A stretch of 64,000 bases of DNA from Allodiplogaster sudhausi (Eukaryota; Nematoda; Chromadorea; Rhabditida; Diplogasteridae). The notes beneath the pieces were generated by a model, which made no database searches, had not been told where the DNA came from, and saw nothing but the letters and a program-made list of their open reading frames with translations. Both the position numbers and the translations under genes were made by a program. The DNA is taken from NCBI GenBank assembly GCA_945643635.1, contig CALZFC010000021.1, positions 539,501 to 603,500 on the forward strand, written 5' to 3'. Shown here in pieces: positions 58,938 through 64,000 of this stretch (its first letter is position 1; the number at the start of each line of letters is the position of its first letter).

Positions 58938-61900
58938 TCACGAGATGACGCAATCGCTTTCGTCAGGGACATTCTCAGGCGGCCGCTCGCCGTGTCGGCG
59001 CATCTTGAGACTGAGATGCTTGGTGCGACGGATGAGCGAGCGTGAACGGGACAGCTTGGTCGGCTCTTCCACGGCAGCGGCCGCCAACTCGCCACCTCCA
59101 CTGTCGCCATGAGCAGATTTCATCTTAATAAAAATAAGAAAATGAAAGAAAACCTAACTATTGTCACAAATCATGACAACTTTTGCTATTATATTTGCTC
59201 TAGAAACAAGAGAAGTAACACTATGAATTGTAATTTAGTACCCTTAATGAGCGATTCCGCTTGAGGTCTGCCGGGACGGCCAGTGAGAGTGACTGTCCGA
59301 GGGGCTCCTTGCCGTTGCTCTTTTCCTTGAAATGACACCTATTTTGTTTGCATTAATGTCCTCATTTATTTCTTCGTGTTATTTTTGGAAATGAAAGAGT
59401 ATTAGAATGAACGTACAGATGTGAAAACAGATCGACTAAGCGGGCGGCTGCGGATGGATTGTGCGCGGCCGACGTGAGCGGGAGAGCCGAGCGGATCGAA
59501 GCCGGCCGCGTTCTCTCGCTCCCCCTCCTCCTCATCCAGGCAGCCACCGCCCGCCTACGCTCGTTTTTGTATGCTTTGCATTTTTCACAGGAATTTGGCC
59601 GACAAAATCGACATTAATTTGCTCATATTTTCCCATCTAATAAATCACTGAAATAAAAATTTGCTAATAAGTACGCACGCTAGAACTGCTTTTCCTGTAT
59701 TTCATCTTTTTTTACACGCGTACGTCACATCGGACCCGTTTTTTTTTGTACGACTATTTGCATTTCTCGGCGTGAACTTTGCATTCGCGGAACTAAAACA
59801 CTAAGCCGATCATGGACTTATTCCTTCTCTGTTCTTCTCTCGCTTTCTTATAATCTCTCCCTTTTCCTTTCTTTTTTTCTCTCGCTTCGCTCTCACCTTG
59901 CACTTGGGAAAGCCGCTGAGCTGAAGCAGATTGCGAAAGATGGACGTGACGTTGCTATCGTCCTTCGCGGAAACCTCGAGGTAGCGTACTTCCGAACTCA
60001 GGCGGCTCGTCCACGCCTGCGCTGTAGCCTCGTAGATCTGCACAAACCAGGGGAGGATTAGGGGTGCTCCCTAACTTGACCGCCTGAGCCTCCACCCTTC
60101 ATCAACTATTTATGCAGAGTATATCGTAAGCCCGCCGATCGCAAGCACACTTTGGCAGAAAACGAGAATTCGGGTCTTTATAGATTAGTTGTTTCAGTAT
60201 GGAAATTAGAGCCGTGACCGAGAGCAAGGTTAAATTTAACAAGGCCACGATATGTACCAAAGTGCAAATGCGATTCAAATTTCTTGGAGTGTCTTCTAGG
60301 CACGCACTTTCTTGGACGGGAGATCGGCCTTGTTGCCGACGACGACTGTCGGCAGTGCGGCAATGTCAGAGCGGCGGGCGCAGATTTCCTGCCAGAGATC
60401 GCTCATCTAAGAGGGGAGAAAGAAAGTGAGAGAAGAAAGATATAACGAAGTACAGAAGAGAGATGAAGAAAGAACAAAAAGGATTATGGTCAATTTTATT
60501 TTCAATTTATGGATAGCTGGACTTATGATACTGCTATGCCCTTTCTGACAAGCTACTGAAAAGGTTCATCGGGCGAACACACATATGCACATACATATGC
60601 TTGGACAGATATTGTGGAGAACCATAGCAGAAAGCACTACGACTTATCGTAATCCACGAGTTTTTAAAAATGTAAATTTTTTACCGCAGGAATCAAAAGG
60701 GATTTCGATTTCAAAGAAGTGGGTCCAAATCCGGTCTGCGATTATTGCGGAGAATGTAGCCTCGCAATGGGAATGAAGGAAAAACAACTTTTTGAGCCGG
60801 TGGATTACGAAGACACTCATGTCAATGCTCATTACTACTTCATCTCGCTACACATTTTGAGGCACTTTTTGCAACGTCACGAAAGGATGGCAAACAAGAG
60901 AAAAGCTATCCCCGAAAAAGTGAGCAGAATACGTTTTAGATCGGCTTTGTTGTGAAGTGCTTGTGTCTCTGACCTCTTTGAAGCTTTGGACATCATCGAC
61001 AGCGAAGACGAGCAAGAAGGCGCTTGCAGATGAAATGGCGAGGCGGCGCATGTCGGGGAAGTTGAAGTTCGTGTCGAGGATGTCGAGCGGCAGCGGAACA
61101 CCCTGAGGTTCAAGCATTCCACTTTCTCACCATCTCAAAGGGATCACTCCCAAATCTTCAAAATACACATTTTCATTCACATGATGAATCATTAGAAGGT
61201 GCAAATTGTGAAAGAAATGTTCTCAAAAGTCACACGAGAAAACAAATTCAACGTCAAATTTCAACCGCAACATTTCTCATATGATTCAGCAGTTGTGATA
61301 GTTTCTACTTGGCTAAGCATTCCGAGAATTGCAATGTGTTGTTTGTTGGTTCTCTTCACAAGCATGCTAAGCCACCTGGCACCTGGCCGCTAGAATTTCA
61401 TTCGAAACTCGTGATGCTTACCAAAAAAGTCCCGTTATTGTGCCTGGAAAAGCATTCCTTTCTTTGCCAAACCTTTGGTCTGTGGTCTGTTGTGTGCAAA
61501 TTGAGTGCGGTCTCTTCAAAATTATACTTCAAAATCTAAGTTTTATTCTTTAATAAGACGCGAAGTTGATCATTCATCCGGAAAAATAGTCGTTGCTTGC
61601 TTTTCCTTTCGCATTATAGAATCCCAAAACAAAGGAGAAGAGCTTTTTTGCTGCCAAAATCACGTGTCTAGACACCGCTTGAGCAAGATTAGATACGATG
61701 ATTGATTCATCTTTCCGTATCAACCTCTTTTTACAAACCCATGCGCTTTTCACACATTGAAAGAGAGGGAAATCAGCATGCTTCGAACAGAAATGCGTCC
61801 ACCCGAAGACATGAGCGTATGAAAAAGGCAATGAGAACGAACAGAACGAAACGGATTCTAATGAAAGCGAGAAGGGAAATCTTGGAGAGAATCAGAGAAA

Positions 61901-62936
61901 GAGACAGAGAGAGATGGAAGGCGATACAGGATGAGAGAGATGGAAAAGAGGAAAGAAAGAACGCTGACCCGAATGCGAAACTGTCTTGAGTGGAGATCCT
62001 CTACAGTCTCTTTGTACTTGGCGGAGAACTCGTGGTAGAGATAGCGGCGGATGATGCTCGTCTTGCCGACCCTCGACGAGCCGAGCACCACGAGGCGGAA
62101 GCGCTCTTCGCCCATCGCCTGCCAATCATTCATTCCTTTTTAGGAGTAGGAAATCGTGAAATCAAGTATATACGTACATATGTCAAACATGGATCTGTTA
62201 TCTTATTGGTTATTTCTTTCTTTCTAGAAATCACAGTCAAGCACATATGAAGTACTCATGATTATACAATGAAAGAAAAACAAATGGAAAGCATGGTTTA
62301 CTTACAACATCGGCGTTTTAATTGTCTGTCTTGCTTTTCGTTTTGTGTGCTGATGCGTTCGCGCATAACAAATCAAACAAACTTCGAGTGTGTCTAAACA
62401 TTTGCGGGTTTTTGATGGAAGGTAGAATACAAAACTGTGTCTGAATTCGATGCTACTTCCGGTAGAACAAAAATACAATATTTATATTAATGATACGAGT
62501 ATTTAATACAAACAATTGAAAGAACGGACGGGGATGTCTAAGGTGTCCAAGTGAAAAGGAATGGGTAATCGCAGAGACTACGAGAGAGGAGATAAAGAGT
62601 GAAATTAATATGTTTTAATTTGTGCGAATTATAGTGTAAGATTCCCAGCGCAGATGTCTAGAGAAAGGACATCGCCATATCAACTGCAGGGCAAGTCTGG
62701 ATCAGTCTTCCTTGAATACCAGAAGGCCACAACCAGGACACGCCTTCAGCCATTTTCTCTGTTGGCTCTCTCTCACTCTCTCTTTCTCTCTCTCGCCCTT
62801 CTAGTCCTCTCATTAACCCTGTGCTATAGCATTATTCGTGCTAACTTTCTCTATTTAAACTTGTCTTGTTAAATTTATTTGTGAAGATAAGCAAGCCACT
62901 TACCGCTTCTGAGCCAATCTTTATGCTGATATCCAT
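58938..62936 (-). CDS. Rhes/Dexras1-like (RASD) Ras-family GTPase with CAAX box
   Basis: Eight exons, minus strand: 62904-62936, 61969-62118, 60974-61102, 60308-60406, 59897-60037, 59417-59554, 59242-59325, 58938-59123 (TGA first), giving 319 residues, all phase 0. Motifs: P-loop GSSRVGKTS (24-32), with the GSSxVGKT form typical of RASD proteins; effector region EFSAKYKETVEDLHSRQFRI; G3 region LDILDTNFNFPDMRR (67-81); G4 NKAD (129-132); G5 SAK (160-162); a long basic Ser/Arg-rich C-terminal extension; and a final CVIS, a farnesylation box like that of Dexras1. Long tail plus CAAX favour RASD over Ras, Rap or DiRas. The G3 glycine of DxxG is absent (DTNFN), so nucleotide cycling is likely abnormal. 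The 11-residue first exon, MDISIKIGSEA, is inferred from a perfect GTAAGT donor, matching phase and an acceptor at 62119-62120. Confidence 0.88.
60407..60973 (-). other. RASD-like gene intron
   Basis: AT-rich intron between the exons at 60974-61102 and 60308-60406; no internal feature recognised. A plus-strand frame at 60585-60776 has no coding character. Confidence 0.7.
61103..61968 (-). other. RASD-like gene intron
   Basis: AT-rich intron of 866 bp between exons 2 and 3; GA-rich near 61880-61960. Nothing else recognised. Confidence 0.7.
62119..62903 (-). other. RASD-like gene intron 1
   Basis: 785-bp AT-rich intron separating the 33-bp first coding exon from exon 2. Donor reads GTAAGT and acceptor reads TTGGCAG on the minus strand. 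If exon 1 is wrong, translation would begin at ATG 62115 (MGEERFRLVV). Confidence 0.65.
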
Positions 62937-63952
62937 CTGATAAACCATTAACAGTATCTCACTAAAATAGACGGCTCATTTAGAAGGCATAATCCATGGA
63001 TGCTACAGTAGAAAATAAGCAATTCATTTTCCGAATGAACAGAACCAAGTGGCTCAAGACTCTTTTTTAGTGATTTCGCTAATACAGCAAAACTAGACGA
63101 CCTTAATAGATGAAGGGAAGATGAATAGAAAATTTAACTCTAATTTTCATTCCTATGTACATAGAAAGTGACAGATAAGCTAAAATGCAAGGTAACTAAG
63201 GAAGGTCTGCAAGCAAGCCAAGATATCGTGCGAGGGAAATTAAGCAAAGGAAGGGTTGAAGAGTACAGCGCTAATGGAACGTCATACCGTGGCTGTTCGG
63301 TGATAGCGCTGAACAGCTGCAGGGTAACAAAAACAATGTGTGCACGAAGATCTATTCAAGGAGCATCAAACAGATTTTCTACAAGATAAAAATACAGAGT
63401 TGGACTTTCATGGGGGAATTCAGAATTTGATTTACCTTGGCGAAATTTTTTTTATATAATATAATATTGGTATGTACATGTGAGATTCGCATGCGTTTCC
63501 AGAACATGCGTGAAAGTGTGCATAACAGAAATGACTCCAGAAAAAAACAAGGAACAATAAAATATGCTTGAGAGATACAGTAACCCGACAGGTGTCAGCA
63601 CAATAGTCGACAGGGCCGTGATAAAGGAAGGAGCCGCAACAACGTGCTTGACACTTCTGAGTCTGCTTCACCCCCTCCCCCTCTCTCTTATTCCATTATC
63701 TGCACACGCTCAGTGCCACTTGCCGCGCCATGAGCCACACCAAAACAGCGCAAAAATGCGTTTAGCAGAAGAGAACGGAGAGAAGGAGTAAAGTTAACAG
63801 GAGAGGAAAAGAGAGAAAGACTGTGTGTGTAAGAGAGTGAGAGATTGTCGTAGAGAAAGAGAAAGAGTCAGAGAAACAGAAGCAAAAAAAATTCTGATTG
63901 CGGGTAACATTTCCTAGATGCCGCTCTGCCGCTTCATTTAGCTGGGGCAAAC
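62937..63952. other. Intergenic region right of the RASD-like gene
   Basis: AT-rich with a GA tract near 63800-63880. The minus-strand sequence GTTTATCAG immediately before ATG 62936 is acceptor-like, which suggests trans-splicing of the RASD-like mRNA. No exon supported. Confidence 0.6.
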
Positions 63953-64000
63953 ATGAAGTCGCCAGGCAAAGCAACCGGCGTGAAATGGCTAAAGGAAAAG
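63953..64000 (+). CDS. Possible first coding exon of a further gene (truncated by window)
   Basis: ATG at 63953 opens a frame, MKSPGKATGVKWLKEK, to the window edge. An acceptor-like TTCATTTAG lies 11 bases upstream, as for the other trans-spliced-looking genes here. It is too short to recognise; it may be chance. Confidence 0.3.
   Translation, partial: MKSPGKATGVKWLKEK

Noticed and set aside
59362..59547. Alternative frame of RASD-like exon 6 (AAWMRRRGSERTRPAS...)
   Set aside because: The acceptor at 59555-59556 and donor at 59415-59416 select another frame (FDPLGSPAHVGRAQSIRS), which has stronger GC third positions and correct phase.

Overview
The window is nuclear DNA of a nematode. Evidence: a member of the worm-expanded DUF1647 family, compact genes cut into many short exons, splice-acceptor-like sites directly upstream of several start codons (as expected for spliced-leader trans-splicing), and an ATG-2/DYRK/tetraspanin/Ras gene set. 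The species cannot be fixed from sequence alone. Coding exons have a strong preference for G or C at third positions. Introns and intergenic DNA are AT-rich and packed with (TC)n/(GA)n microsatellites, which create almost all of the long Ser/Leu-rich and Arg/Glu-rich open frames.

Layout, left to right. 1-2593, minus strand: 5' part of a DUF1647 type II membrane protein, whose 3' end lies left of the window. 2594-7884: TC/GA-rich divergent intergenic DNA. 7907-19591, plus: complete atg-2 autophagy lipid-transfer gene in 45 exons, with a 355-bp hAT-type MITE in intron 9. 19592-27663: long region with no gene seen. 27664-49439, plus: mbk-1, the DYRK1A/minibrain kinase, in 20 exons, including 8.9-kb and 5.8-kb introns full of repeats. 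49440-53819: non-coding, with RFX/X-box-like sites. 53820-55404 and 56574-57891, plus: a tandem pair of tetraspanin genes with matching exon structure. 58938-62936, minus: a Rhes/Dexras1-like (RASD) small GTPase ending in a CAAX box. 63953-64000, plus: a possible first exon of another gene.

The genes are not an operon or a pathway; each appears to have its own promoter. I reconstructed exons by hand from splice dinucleotides, reading phase and protein-family conservation. All phases close (atg-2 6801 nt, mbk-1 2961 nt, both tetraspanins 690 nt, RASD 960 nt of coding sequence).

Most notable: six GC-AG introns among 89 reconstructed; the hAT MITE with a perfect 8-bp target duplication; a missing AG acceptor in the last intron of the first tetraspanin; a cluster of X-box-like motifs around the tetraspanins; a Ras-like protein lacking the G3 glycine; and a DYRK with His-rich tracts at its N-terminus. 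I did not find a new multi-gene system, CRISPR array, tRNA or rRNA.
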